From contig JANYGI010000056.1 of the NCBI GenBank assembly GCA_025362495.1, positions 1 to 64,000 of the forward strand: DNA of 64,000 nucleotides. The letters are read 5' to 3'. Below, piece by piece: positions 1 to 7,902 of the stretch. The stretch comes from Byssovorax sp. (GTDB taxonomy: Bacteria > Myxococcota_A > Polyangia > Polyangiales > Polyangiaceae). The position numbers and the translations under genes were made by a program. The notes beneath the pieces were generated by a model. It did no database searches and was not told the origin of the DNA. It worked only from the letters and a program-made list of their open reading frames with translations. Position 1 is the first letter of the stretch. Each line of letters opens with the position of its first letter.

Positions 1-2
1 GC

Positions 3-254
3 GCCGACGGCGCGGGCGGCGGCGGCGGCGCGGGCGCGGGCGGGGCGGACGGGAGCGGCGGCAGCGTGGGCAGCGGCGCGGGCAGCGGCGGTGGGACGTG
101 CGCGCACGACACCTGCACGGCCGGAGTGGCGCTGATCCCCTTCTGCTCGAGCTGCGCCCTCGCGGTGTGCACCAGCGATGCGTACTGCTGCCTCGTGACG
201 TGGGATGCGCAGTGCGTGGCCGACGTCGCGACGTACTGCCCGTCCGGCTGCTGA
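3..254 (+). CDS. C-terminal part of a Gly/Ala-rich secreted protein with a Cys-rich end module (5' truncated)
   Basis: The reading frame is open from the left window edge and stops at 252-254, so only the last 83 residues are seen. The first half is almost pure Gly/Ala/Ser, a linker. The second half is a compact Cys-rich module running from CAHDTC to CPSGC, with a CxxC pair (CSSC), a CC pair and the sequence WDAQCV. This pattern of about ten cysteines with YCC and WD...C is common at the C termini of predicted surface or secreted proteins of myxobacteria (recalled, not searched). The cysteines probably form disulfides outside the cytoplasm. Function unknown. Confidence 0.75.
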   Translation, partial: ADGAGGGGGAGAGGADGSGGSVGSGAGSGGGTCAHDTCTAGVALIPFCSSCALAVCTSDAYCCLVTWDAQCVADVATYCPSGC

Positions 255-276
255 GAACGGGCGCCTACAACCACCT

Positions 277-303
277 TCGCGGGGGGATCATCGGACCCCG
301 CGA
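277..303 (+). other. Perfect hairpin abutting the wecB start codon
   Basis: TCGCGGGG (277-284) is followed after 11 bases by its exact complement CCCCGCGA (296-303), whose last A is the first base of the wecB ATG. The G-run that could act as a ribosome binding site lies inside the left arm and loop. It could be a terminator stem for the preceding gene without a T-run, or a structure limiting initiation at wecB. Confidence 0.5.
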
Positions 304-1415
304 TGATTACCGTGGTCGCGGGCACGCGGCCGAACTTCATGAAGGTGGCCCCCGTCCACCGCGCGCTCGAGAAGCGCGGCCTTCAGGTTCGGCTCATTCA
401 CACGGGGCAACACTTCGACGCCGCGATGAGCGACGTCTTTTTCCTGGATCTCGGGCTGCCGAGCCCGGCCGTGCGCCTCCACGCCGGCGGCGGATCACAG
501 GCGACGCAGACGGCCGCGGCCCTCGTGGGGATCGAGGCCGATCTGCTGCGGAATCGCCCGAGCCTCGTCGTCGTGGTCGGCGACGTGACGAGCACGCTCG
601 CCGGGGCGCTGGCGGCGGCCAAGCTCGGGGTGCCCCTGGCTCATGTGGAGTCGGGCCTGCGCTCGCGCGACTGGACGATGCCGGAGGAGATCAACCGCGT
701 GGTCACCGATCACCTGGCGGATCTGCTGCTCACCTCGTCGCGCGACGCGCTGCCGAACCTGCTCGACGAGGGAATACCCGGAGAGCGGATCGCCTTCGTC
801 GGCAACGTGATGATCGACTCGATGCACCACGCGCGCCGCCACGAGACTGGCATTCTCAAGCGCCACCAGCTCGAGCCAGGCGCTTACGCGGTCGCGACGC
901 TGCACCGGCCCGTGAACGTGGACACGGCGGCGGCGCTGGGCGCGACGCTCGACGCCCTCGCGGCGATCGCCGCGAGGATCCCGCTGCTCTTCCCCGTGCA
1001 CCCGCGGACCCTGGCCCGCGCCGCGGATCTCGGCCTCTCGGCGCGGCTCCAGGAGACCCCGGGCCTGCAGACGATCGATCCGCTCGGGTACGACGATTTC
1101 GTGACACTCATGGCCGGCGCGAAGCTGGTGGCCACCGACTCGGGCGGGATCCAGGAGGAGACGACCGCCCTCGGGATACCGTGCTTGACCCTGCGTGACG
1201 GGACCGAGCGGCCAGTCACGGTGACGGTCGGGACCAACGTGATAACAGGGCTCGACGTGGGGCGGATTGACCACGAAGTGAAGGAGATCCTCGCCGGGCG
1301 CGGCAAGCGCGGCGAGGTGCCGGAGGGGTGGGATGGGAACAGCGGAGAGCGGGTGGCCGAAGCCATCCTGACGTTCCTCTCGGGCTGGCCTCCGGCGCGG
1401 ACCGTGCGGCGGTGA
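303..1415 (+). CDS. wecB: UDP-N-acetylglucosamine 2-epimerase (non-hydrolysing)
   Basis: Interconverts UDP-GlcNAc and UDP-ManNAc in the cytoplasm, supplying ManNAc-type sugars for surface polysaccharide. The 370 residues match the family length. Visible motifs: the N-terminal GTRPNFMKVAP nucleotide-binding loop (residues 6-16), HTGQH, the acidic residues of VVVVGDVTST, HVESGLRS and MPEEINRVVTDHLAD that correspond to catalytic Asp/Glu positions of the family, a His in TLHRPVNVD, and the UDP-binding ATDSGGIQEE followed by TERPVT near residue 300. TLHRPVNVD replaces the more usual THRREN, a divergent version of this loop. ATG 303 is the only start that keeps the complete N-terminal loop. It stands alone; no glycosyltransferase neighbours are visible. 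Confidence 0.93.
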   Translation: MITVVAGTRPNFMKVAPVHRALEKRGLQVRLIHTGQHFDAAMSDVFFLDLGLPSPAVRLHAGGGSQATQTAAALVGIEADLLRNRPSLVVVVGDVTSTLAGALAAAKLGVPLAHVESGLRSRDWTMPEEINRVVTDHLADLLLTSSRDALPNLLDEGIPGERIAFVGNVMIDSMHHARRHETGILKRHQLEPGAYAVATLHRPVNVDTAAALGATLDALAAIAARIPLLFPVHPRTLARAADLGLSARLQETPGLQTIDPLGYDDFVTLMAGAKLVATDSGGIQEETTALGIPCLTLRDGTERPVTVTVGTNVITGLDVGRIDHEVKEILAGRGKRGEVPEGWDGNSGERVAEAILTFLSGWPPARTVRR

Positions 1416-1655
1416 CCTGGAGCGCAGACGCGTCCGTCTTTCCGATAGGCGTTCGGAGCGGGAGCCGACGAGACCGCGTAAGGAGCTTCAGCCGCGCCGG
1501 AGGAGGTCGCGGTGGAGAGGGGCCGCAGGCGGTGGGCTGTCGCCGCAGCCCACGACGAACAATCCGTTCACGACTCGCACGACCTTCATCAGACGTATAG
1601 TGTACGGCTTTCGTGCGCGGATCTACCACCTCGCCACTGCCGCGTGAAGTGCGGC

Positions 1656-1973
1656 TCAGGACACGGGGTAGCCAAGTCGACGAAGCCCCGCGAGCACCGC
1701 GGTCTGTTCGAACGTCCAGAAGACGAGGCTCGGTGGAAAGTCGGCGTTCGCGTTGCCGCGAATACGCACGCCAGGTGAGATCACGCCAGAGGCAGGCTCG
1801 ATACGCTCCACTTCGGACAACGCGAGTGCGTAGGTCTTCAGCCCGAGCACCGTGATGCGCAGGCGCTCGTGGTCGGCGTCGAGCTTCACGAAAGGCCACG
1901 TGACATTGGCGAGGCCGATGCGGCAGCCGCCGCGCGTGGAAAGGGGATGGGAGGAGCGCGAGGCGTCGGTCAT
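1656..1973 (-). CDS. Small conserved-looking hypothetical protein
   Basis: 105 residues, no signal peptide and no membrane segment. The middle (residues 25-90) alternates hydrophobic and charged residues in short strands (ITVLGLKTYALALSEVERIE), as in small PH-like or beta-barrel domains that sense membrane or stress signals, but I cannot assign a family. A GGAG six bases before the ATG at 1973 supports this start. It is transcribed toward wecB (convergent). The 240 bases between the two stop codons hold no other gene I can support. Confidence 0.6.
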   Translation of the reverse strand: MTDASRSSHPLSTRGGCRIGLANVTWPFVKLDADHERLRITVLGLKTYALALSEVERIEPASGVISPGVRIRGNANADFPPSLVFWTFEQTAVLAGLRRLGYPVS

Positions 1974-2334
1974 GGGAGAGCTCCGGGGAGTCTTTCGACT
2001 ACATCGTTATCACAGGGGCGCCCAGCTCGATTGGAAACCACGCAGCCAAGCCGTTTGACGCTGGACACATCCGAAGATAGCCGCTCTCGTCGCTCCATGG
2101 AAGGACAAGCAAGGCGGCTCACGCAAGCCCAGACCCACCGGAGCCTCCCCAGCCCGCGCTGCCGAAGGCAAAATCGCCAAAACGCCCCCCGAACCTCGCG
2201 CACATCTTCCTCGCGGCACACGTTGGCTTTCGCGACGATGTCCCGCCTTCGGCCCGCTGCCCGAGCCGTTGCCCACTCACGCGAGCTCGAGAGGGTATCC
2301 CGAGCAAGGCGGGCGCTCGGCGACCCGACCGGGA
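1974..2334. other. Intergenic stretch, nothing recognised
   Basis: About 360 bases between two minus-strand genes. Open frames cross it on both strands, but their translations are Arg/Pro-rich shadow sequence. It presumably carries the promoter of the 105-residue protein; no clear promoter boxes, repeats or RNA structure stood out. Confidence 0.4.
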
Positions 2335-2883
2335 TCAAGGCCGACCGGCCTTCGCCGCGCGCTCGGCGGACTGGACCGCGAGCGAGGGGAGGCCAGGCGG
2401 GCCACCGGCGATCACCAGCGTGCGGCCGCCTTCGCAGGCGGTGACGGTGGCGCCGATGTTGGACTCCGGGGGGCTGCACCCCTGGAGCTTGGCGATGATG
2501 GCGGCTGTCTTCGCCGTCCTGTCGAACACCGCGCCTCCAACGCGCACCGCGCCGGGCAACTCGTCGAGCGCCACCTGCACCGAGCCGACTCGATCGCCGT
2601 CGAAGGTGGCGACATAGGGCCCCACGAGGATCTCGGCCGGGATCGACCCCCGCTTCGTCGGTAGCCCGAGCCCGTCGAGCTCGGCGCGTGTCATGCCAAC
2701 GCGGACCGGGCCAATCGAGACCCCGGAGACGAGCTCGACGACAGCGCCTGCGCTCGGCGCGCTCGGCGCGCTCGCCGCGCTCGCGGCGGCCGAGCTCCGC
2801 GGCTCGGGGCCGGGGGTGCCGGGCGAGCACGCGGCGGCCGCGGTGAGCAGGAGCCCCAGGCACATGAAACGACTTGAAATCAT
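2335..2883 (-). CDS. Predicted lipoprotein of unknown function
   Basis: 182 residues starting at ATG 2883; the frame is open upstream, but only this start gives a lipoprotein signal (MISSRFMCLGLLLTAAAACS, lipobox AAAC near residue 19). After an Ala/Ser/Pro linker comes a folded domain beginning about residue 45 (VSGVSIGPVRVGMTRAEL). The GPVRVGMTRAEL element resembles the short repeat of SmpA/BamE-like or similar periplasmic modules in which a G-M-T/S-x-x-x-V/L turn precedes a helix, but similarity is too weak for a name. CSPPESNIGATVTACEG holds two further Cys that may pair. Expected to be anchored in the cell envelope. Confidence 0.7.
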   Translation of the reverse strand: MISSRFMCLGLLLTAAAACSPGTPGPEPRSSAAASAASAPSAPSAGAVVELVSGVSIGPVRVGMTRAELDGLGLPTKRGSIPAEILVGPYVATFDGDRVGSVQVALDELPGAVRVGGAVFDRTAKTAAIIAKLQGCSPPESNIGATVTACEGGRTLVIAGGPPGLPSLAVQSAERAAKAGRP

Positions 2884-3070
2884 GGTGTTTTCTTTCGATC
2901 TACGGTGTTGGGAATCATCGACGACACTCACGACCTTCGCGCGGGTTGGCTCGTCTGGCGAGCCGGCTTGCGCCGACGCCGTGCCCCGCACTCCACAGGG
3001 AGACGCGGCTCGCGGCCATGTGTAACAAGAAAACTTGCGCGCAGGGTTCGGCGGCGATGACGCCGAGGCC

Positions 3071-3274
3071 TCAGTTCTCATCCAGCTTGAACGCGCCGCC
3101 CTCCTCGCTCACCTGGATCTTGGCGAACGAGGCCGGAGTCTTGCCCGCGGCCGGGTGCCAGATCTGGTACCAGGCATCGCAGTCCGAGGCGTGGGCCGCT
3201 AGCATCCGCGCCGACACGCAGCGCCGGAGCTCGCTGCAATGAACCGCGACCTCGTCCTCGAAGTCGGCGTTCAT
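3071..3274 (-). CDS. Possible small protein (67 aa)
   Basis: A 67-residue frame with balanced, non-Arg-rich composition, unlike the shadow frames around it, and three Cys. No signal peptide and no obvious ribosome binding site before ATG 3274. It may be the surviving 3' end of a longer gene. No family recognised. Confidence 0.35.
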   Translation of the reverse strand: MNADFEDEVAVHCSELRRCVSARMLAAHASDCDAWYQIWHPAAGKTPASFAKIQVSEEGGAFKLDEN

Positions 3275-3655
3275 TTACGAAGACGGTCAGCGAAATCCAA
3301 GTCTCGTCCAACGTCGGCCCTCGCGTTCAGCGGCGAGCGCCTCTTCCACGAGCTCGCACCGTAGCAGAGGTCGCGTGCGGGCAGCCAGCGTGAGGTACGA
3401 ACACTGGCTGCCCGTACGCGACCTCGGACGACGGTCCCCATGTCCAAGGGCGGCGCTCGTCCGCTGCAACGCAGGATCGGGCGGCACGCACAGGACGCTG
3501 GCGCGGCTTCGGCGTCACGCCGGAGCGAAGCCCACCCGAGCGCCACCTTGAGGGCGAGCTGGCGTCGCCATAACTGGACCGCCCGCGCTGCTATCGGGTA
3601 GCCTACGACCAGCGACGATGGCACGGCTGGGTCGCGGCGAGACAAGGCGGTATCC
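3275..3655. other. Gene-free stretch carrying a long inverted repeat
   Basis: About 380 bases without a supportable gene. Its main content is the 22-bp-arm hairpin at 3367-3425. On the minus strand the flank reads PPDPALQRTSAA, which looks like translated repeat DNA rather than a protein. The promoter of the 215-residue gene should lie near 3600-3655. Confidence 0.4.
3367..3425. repeat. Long near-perfect inverted repeat (22-bp arms, 15-base loop)
   Basis: Left arm 3367-3388 (GAGGTCGCGTGCGGGCAGCC then AG) pairs with right arm 3404-3425 (CTGGCTGCCCGTACGCGACC then TC). 21 of 22 positions are Watson-Crick; the remaining one can form G-U in RNA on one strand. There is no T-run after it, so it is not a classical terminator. 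A dispersed intergenic repeat or the end of a small mobile element is more likely. Confidence 0.75.
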
Positions 3656-4303
3656 GTGGCGAAGAGAGTATCCCCGAAGGGCAAGGTCGCTAAGCGCAAG
3701 GTGAAGAAGAGTGGGACGCAACGGACGCCGTACCCGGAAGGTTTGGCGGCGTTGGCGAGACCAGGGGCGACGACGGACGACTTGCGCCGGTGCCGGGTAG
3801 AGCTGGCGCGCGCCGTCAACGTCATGATCGACCATGCAGTCGTACACATCGCCCTTTGCGACAGCCGTGCGGACGACGCCCACCGGTTCCTTCGCGACCT
3901 TGAAGCACTTACGCAGCGGTTTCACAGACGCCACGTCAGCCCGACGCGAATCGAAGGCGTGGAGGGCGCACTCCGGTCGATGGCGAGTGCCGTGTTCGTC
4001 GGTGATCGCAGTGAACTGTTCCCGGACCACCACAATCTCGCCAGAGAGCTCCTTTGGGACAAGCGCGATCAAGATGACTTTGACGAGCAAGTATCGAACC
4101 TCGCCAAGCGTCTCAACGTCCACTTTCACGGTTGGGAGCGTCTTCCGGCCGATCCGATGGAAGCTGTGGAGCAGGCGTTCAAGGTGGCCAACCTGGACCC
4201 GTACAATGTGATCGACGCTCCAGCAAAGATGCGCGCGCACCGCGAGCGCCAGAAGATGGCCACAGAACCGGCAGGGCCGAAACGGCGACCGCGGGCTACC
4301 TAA
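3656..4303 (+). CDS. Hypothetical protein, basic N terminus, helical
   Basis: 215 residues from GTG 3656, preceded by AAGGCGG at a good distance. The first 25 residues are Lys/Arg-rich (RVSPKGKVAKRKVKKSG), and the last 25 are basic too; such tails suggest nucleic-acid contact. The body is predicted helical and acidic, with HRFLRDLEALTQRFHRRHV and DLDEQ-like segments; no enzyme motif. Base composition is visibly less GC-rich than the neighbouring genes, suggesting acquisition. No family recognised and no obvious partner gene. Confidence 0.6.
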   Translation: MAKRVSPKGKVAKRKVKKSGTQRTPYPEGLAALARPGATTDDLRRCRVELARAVNVMIDHAVVHIALCDSRADDAHRFLRDLEALTQRFHRRHVSPTRIEGVEGALRSMASAVFVGDRSELFPDHHNLARELLWDKRDQDDFDEQVSNLAKRLNVHFHGWERLPADPMEAVEQAFKVANLDPYNVIDAPAKMRAHRERQKMATEPAGPKRRPRAT

Positions 4304-4322
4304 CGGCTACCCCGTCGCGTTA

Positions 4323-4607
4323 GTGCGCACCGCGCTGCATGCTGCGCTTATGAAAACGCCGCGCTCTCTGAAGGCTCAAGTTGCCAACCCGCTCCGTCGC
4401 ACTGCCGGGACGCATGGGCGCCGCGGTGCGTCCACCGCTCCACCCAACCCCGCCGCCGCTCCGAGGGCGTGGAGGGGGGCCCTCGCAGCCACAGTCGCGA
4501 TCGTGGGGGCCGGCAGTGCCACGCGGAACTCCGATACGCGCGTCTTGCTTGCTGCGCTCGCGTTCATGGCGATCCTCGCGGTGGTGGATGTGCTTGGAAC
4601 CCGTTAG
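4323..4607 (+). CDS. Possible small membrane protein
   Basis: 94 residues from GTG 4323 (an ATG at 4350 is an alternative). The C-terminal half could form two short hydrophobic helices (ALAATVAIVGAG and VLLAALAFMAILAVVDVL). The first half is Ala/Pro/Arg-rich. It follows the 215-residue gene by 19 bases on the same strand. Neither start has a convincing ribosome binding site, so this may be non-coding. Confidence 0.3.
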   Translation: MRTALHAALMKTPRSLKAQVANPLRRTAGTHGRRGASTAPPNPAAAPRAWRGALAATVAIVGAGSATRNSDTRVLLAALAFMAILAVVDVLGTR

Positions 4608-4621
4608 CACGAGGCGCAGCG

Positions 4622-4650
4622 GTAGAGGGCAGGGGCACCCCGTCCTCTAC
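4622..4650 (+). terminator. Weak terminator-like hairpin
   Basis: GTAGAGG (4622-4628) and CCTCTAC (4644-4650) are exact complements, with GGGG/CCCC adding inner pairs. It lies 15 bases after the stop of the small frame ending at 4607. No T-run follows, so termination is only a suggestion. Confidence 0.25.
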
Positions 4651-4882
4651 AGTTCGCCCCCGTCTGCTCGACAGTGCCGCGGAAGTCCCGTCCATGGTCA
4701 GCACCCTGCAGGTTGGTGCCTCCCGTTTGGTCCTTCTCGACCCAACGCCCGGCCCGCCCAACGCCCTGCCGTTCACTCGCGGCCGGCGCAGCCGGCCGTC
4801 GAGTGCAACGGCTTGTTCGGAGGCTGCAAGCCAACAGGCATCATCGTTCAATTACTCACGACTTTCGTTTCACAGCGCGAGG

Positions 4883-5284
4883 TCACCAGCGAAGTACGCT
4901 CAACCCTGGGATCCTCGGAAAGCTGCGTTCGTCTCGTGTCGCGACGTCGTACCCCACGGCAAGCGCGGTGGCGGCGATCAGGAGGTCATGCGCACCAACC
5001 GGTGAACCCCGCGCGGCAAGCTCTGCCGAAAGACGTGAATGCACACGTGCAACTACCAGGTCGAACGGGATTAACGGCAGATCTGCGAGCAGCCGCTCGA
5101 CGAATGCTTCTCGCCGATTGCGCTGTGCGGAATCCGCTGCGCGGTGCACTCCGTGCAACAGTTCGGACGCGGTGATGGCTGAGATGGCGATCGGCGCATC
5201 CCCGTAGTCGCGAAGCACGATTTCCAGGTCAAGTTTGCCTCGCTCGGCGGCGATTAGCACACTTGAATCGATCACGGCTCCCAC
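4883..5284 (-). CDS. vapC: VapC-type PIN-domain ribonuclease toxin
   Basis: 133 residues, typical PIN-domain toxin length. The acidic Mg-binding set is visible: Asp in AVIDSSVLIAAERG (residue 6), Glu in ITASELLHGV (residue 41), Asp in VGAHDLLIAATAL (residue 100) and a further Asp in DVATRDERSF (about 118). Known VapC proteins cut tRNA or rRNA when freed from their antitoxin. The gene overlaps the upstream antitoxin gene by 13 bases, the usual translational coupling for such pairs. DNA here is less GC-rich than the chromosome average. Specific RNA target unknown. Confidence 0.9.
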   Translation of the reverse strand: MGAVIDSSVLIAAERGKLDLEIVLRDYGDAPIAISAITASELLHGVHRAADSAQRNRREAFVERLLADLPLIPFDLVVARVHSRLSAELAARGSPVGAHDLLIAATALAVGYDVATRDERSFPRIPGLSVLRW

Positions 5285-5538
5285 GGCACCTCCGGCAACG
5301 TGGGCTGGCTGTTAGCGATTTCCTGGACTGCGTCGAGGTAGGCGTCATCGGGGCGCGGCGCCGATTGAAGCAGTCGCACGAGGTCACGCACCGTGCGCTG
5401 TGGGCGTCTCACCGGCGCGATCTGACAGATCGGCTCGCCTGCTTGCTCGATAACGAAGACCGCCCCGTCCGTTCGAACCCGCTCGATCATCTCGGGAAAT
5501 GTCTGGGCGGCTTCGGCTGCAGAGATGTGCGACACCAT
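5272..5538 (-). CDS. vapB: Antitoxin of the Phd/YefM type, partner of VapC
   Basis: 88 residues from ATG 5538; the open frame runs further upstream but there it passes through the palindrome array and is not protein-like. The start MVSHISAAEAAQTFPEMIER, followed by TDGAVFVIEQAGEPICQIAPV, is the DNA-binding N-terminal fold of Phd/YefM antitoxins (normally V-x-x-A-K-x-x-L-x-x-L ... V-I-T-x-x-G-x-P-V-A). The C-terminal part (DDAYLDAVQEIANSQPTLPEVPWEP) should wrap around the toxin. It probably represses its own promoter. Confidence 0.85.
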   Translation of the reverse strand: MVSHISAAEAAQTFPEMIERVRTDGAVFVIEQAGEPICQIAPVRRPQRTVRDLVRLLQSAPRPDDAYLDAVQEIANSQPTLPEVPWEP

Positions 5539-6303
5539 GCGCGTCAGGGTACCCGGTCCGGCCCCGCTGGCAACACCTACGAGTATGGTCAGAACACGCT
5601 CGCCCGAAGGCGGGTTGGTTGCCGTAGCAACGGATCTCTCGCCCGCCGAACGTGCCATTCGACGAATCCGCCGATCGCTGTCGCCCCAGATCGGCCTATT
5701 CCGACAGACGGCAGCCGAGGCTCGCCGATCTCCGCCAGACTTGCTAGGCAGTGCCGTTACCAAAACTTCTCGTCCAGATCTGTCGAACGCCGCCGCGCCT
5801 GCTGCCGCGCGCTCTCCTGGCCATTCGGCGCCGGTCGCAGACCGCCCGAGGGCCAGGATTGGCCTGCCAGCGTCCCGGAGCTCTCGCCGAGGGGATCTCG
5901 AGCTTGATGACCAACGTTGGCGGGTCTGTCGCGGAGGGGCGAGCACTGTAACCAATACCCGTTTTTCGCGGAGAAGCACCGCATCGCGCTCCGCGCTGAT
6001 CTGGATCACCCGGGACCAGGATGCATCGCGCCCCAGGCTGATCCAGATCACCCCGGACCAGGATACATCGCGCTCCCGGCTGATCTGGATCACCCGGGAC
6101 CGGGATGCATCTCACCCCAGGTTGATCCGGATCACGGAGGAACGAGATGCATCGCCCGCCGGGGTGATCCGGATCACGCGGGACCAGGATGCATCCTGCC
6201 GCGGGCTGATCCGGATCACGAGAAAGCCGGCAGCATTGCTTTCCGTCGCGCTCCCGGTCGACTGGGAGCCTATCCCGCCGCGTTGTAGTTCGGCGAGACG
6301 GCG
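5539..6303. other. 765-base gene-free region with a palindrome array
   Basis: Between the antitoxin start and the stop of the next minus-strand gene I see no convincing protein. All frames across the repeat are open because its period (42 bases) is a multiple of three and lacks stops. Outside the array (5997-6218), 5539-5950 shows no motif that I recognise, and 6250-6269 holds a GCTCCC/GGGAGC hairpin just past the stop of the 257-residue gene, a possible terminator. Confidence 0.6.
5995..6218. repeat. Tandem 42-bp repeat made of two alternating palindromes at an exact 21-bp period
   Basis: Five full 42-bp units start at 5995, 6037, 6079, 6121 and 6163, with a partial sixth at 6205. Each unit holds the 12-bp palindrome TGATCCGGATCA (exact in copies at 6123, 6165 and 6207; one change in copies at 5997, 6039 and 6081) and the 8-bp palindrome GATGCATC (exact at 6020, 6104, 6146, 6188; GATACATC at 6062). 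Centres fall at 6002.5, 6023.5, 6044.5 and on to 6212.5, always 21 bp apart. The 11-base spacers vary much more than the palindromes. Confidence 0.95.
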
Positions 6304-7077
6304 TCAGGGAGTCTTGTCAGCGGGCGCAGCGGCCTCGACGGCGGCATCCGGCGCGGCCGCGCGGTGCGTCGTTTCCCACACGCTGAGGGGCACCAGCAGC
6401 GCCTCGGCCAGCTCCTCCGACCCCGGCACGTCCGGCTCGGCGTGCGCCGCGACACGGTTCACGTAGTCGCGAACGGCGGCGAGCACGGCGAGCAGCCGAA
6501 CGCGCACCTCCGCCGTCGCCTCGGCCGGGGCGGGGACAGTGATGTGGAGCGCGACCCCATACCCCTCTTGCGCCTCGATGATGTTGGCGAGGAACGCGGC
6601 GCCGCCGAGCTGTTTGAACGTCTTGTCATGGCCTTCGCGTGCGATGGCTTCGAGGCGCACCTTCGATTCCTGCCACTCCACGCGATAGGGCAGCTTGGTG
6701 AAGCTGAGTCCGTCCGGGAAGACCAGGGCCATCAGGGCCTTGGCCTGGTCAAGGTGCGGATTCTTCTCGACTGGCAACTTGCACCAGCCCGAGAGCCAGT
6801 CGAAGCCCGCGCTCCAGGCGCCGTCGATCCGGCGATCAGCCCTGCGCTTCACCTGCGTGTCGCCGACGATCTGGGGCGCCACGACCTCGTTCAGTGCGAC
6901 ATGCGCGACCGTGAGCCGCGTGCGTGAGCGCTCGATCGGTGGGGGAAGCTCCTTGGTCTTGGCGGCTTTCGCCTCGGCGGCAGCGGCGGTGAGGATCTGA
7001 GTGACGAGCACCGCAGCCTCGGCGGCGCTGAGGATCGGAAGCTGGATGAGGCTTTGTGACGTGTACGAACGCGACAT
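6304..7077 (-). CDS. Conserved-looking hypothetical protein (257 aa)
   Basis: 257 residues from ATG 7077, preceded by AGGAGAG at ideal spacing, a strong start. No signal peptide, no membrane span. N-terminal 40 residues are helical and Ala-rich; the middle (residues 60-190) contains VVAPQIVGDTQVKRRADRRIDGAWSAG and several aromatic residues; the C terminus is Ala/Pro-rich. The mixture resembles short phage-like or T6SS-accessory hypotheticals found in many copies in Polyangiales, but that is an impression only. Function unknown. Confidence 0.75.
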   Translation of the reverse strand: MSRSYTSQSLIQLPILSAAEAAVLVTQILTAAAAEAKAAKTKELPPPIERSRTRLTVAHVALNEVVAPQIVGDTQVKRRADRRIDGAWSAGFDWLSGWCKLPVEKNPHLDQAKALMALVFPDGLSFTKLPYRVEWQESKVRLEAIAREGHDKTFKQLGGAAFLANIIEAQEGYGVALHITVPAPAEATAEVRVRLLAVLAAVRDYVNRVAAHAEPDVPGSEELAEALLVPLSVWETTHRAAAPDAAVEAAAPADKTP

Positions 7078-7165
7078 GGATGCTCTCCTGTGGCCGCGAA
7101 CGTAGATGTCTGTAGGGATCAGCGAAAGAGAAAAGTTACGCAGCTTCCATTCATGTTCAAAGAAG

Positions 7166-7846
7166 TTAGAACGCGGCCGGGCCGAGCTGGTGCTTCGGGA
7201 TCTGCTCCGTTCGCAGCATCACCTTGCCTTGCCACTGCGGGGTTCCCAGCGTCCCCACATGGCAGCTCCGGCAGCGCAGCCGGCTCCCGTCGGCGGCGAC
7301 GAAGCGATTGACCATCACCATCGCCATCCACTCGGCGGCCTTGGCCTGGGACCGGGGCTCGCCGAGGACCTTGACGAGCGGCTTGCCGTTCTCGTCGATG
7401 TGGCAGCTCTTGCAGCGCATGGGCGAGCCGTCCGCGGGCTTGACGGACTGCATGAAGTGCTGGCTCATCCAGTTGGCGATCTCCTTGCGCGGAGTCATCA
7501 CCGGATAGTCTTCCTTCTTCGGATTGCCGGGGAGCGGGACATGGCAGTAGACGCACTCCACGCCGAGCTGATCGGCGACCGATGCCATGGTGAGGAACCG
7601 CTGCTGATCGCAGCGCGCGCCGCGGAGAATGCCCTCGTACGCGCGGGGCACGGGGCCCGAGTCCTTGCACTCGTCGAAGGCTGGCCCGGCCGCGGCGCTC
7701 GCCTGTGGCGCGGCCGCGCTCGCGCTCGCGGACGCCTGCGGCGCGACGCTCCCGCTCCGGCCGGCGCCGCAGCCCGTGAAGGCGGCCAGCGCGGCGACGA
7801 AGCACCCGAGCGAGAGGGAGAGCGAGAGCGAGCGAGCCTCGAGCAT
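7166..7846 (-). CDS. Tri-haem c-type cytochrome lipoprotein
   Basis: 226 residues with a lipoprotein signal (hydrophobic segment FVAALAAFTGC, Cys at about 26) and then an Ala/Ser linker. Three CxxCH haem-attachment motifs are visible: CVYCH, CKSCH and CRSCH, spaced about 50 residues apart, with several Met/His that could be sixth ligands (e.g. HFMQSV). It should be attached to a membrane facing the periplasm and carry electrons. The arrangement is reminiscent of multihaem cytochrome subunits of respiratory or photosynthetic reaction-centre type. CGAGG five bases before ATG 7846 supports the start. It follows the debranching-enzyme gene by 56 bases on the same strand; no functional link is obvious. 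Confidence 0.85.
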   Translation of the reverse strand: MLEARSLSLSLSLGCFVAALAAFTGCGAGRSGSVAPQASASASAAAPQASAAAGPAFDECKDSGPVPRAYEGILRGARCDQQRFLTMASVADQLGVECVYCHVPLPGNPKKEDYPVMTPRKEIANWMSQHFMQSVKPADGSPMRCKSCHIDENGKPLVKVLGEPRSQAKAAEWMAMVMVNRFVAADGSRLRCRSCHVGTLGTPQWQGKVMLRTEQIPKHQLGPAAF

Positions 7847-7902
7847 GAAAACCTCGGTAAGACCGGCCTACCGCGAACGGAGCAACGACGATCGACCCCG
7901 GC

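Noticed and set aside
1216-1899. Minus-strand frame opposite the wecB end and its downstream gap
   Set aside because: Arg-rich composition with no domain; overlaps the end of wecB and the better-supported 105-residue gene.
5995-6218. CRISPR array
   Set aside because: Units are contiguous tandem repeats; there are no unique spacers of CRISPR length and no cas genes.
5525-6466. Long plus-strand frame with 14-residue repeats (LIRITRDQDAS type)
   Set aside because: All three plus frames and minus frames are open across the repeat because its 42-bp period has no stops; the palindromes are better conserved than any peptide, and flanks are not protein-like.
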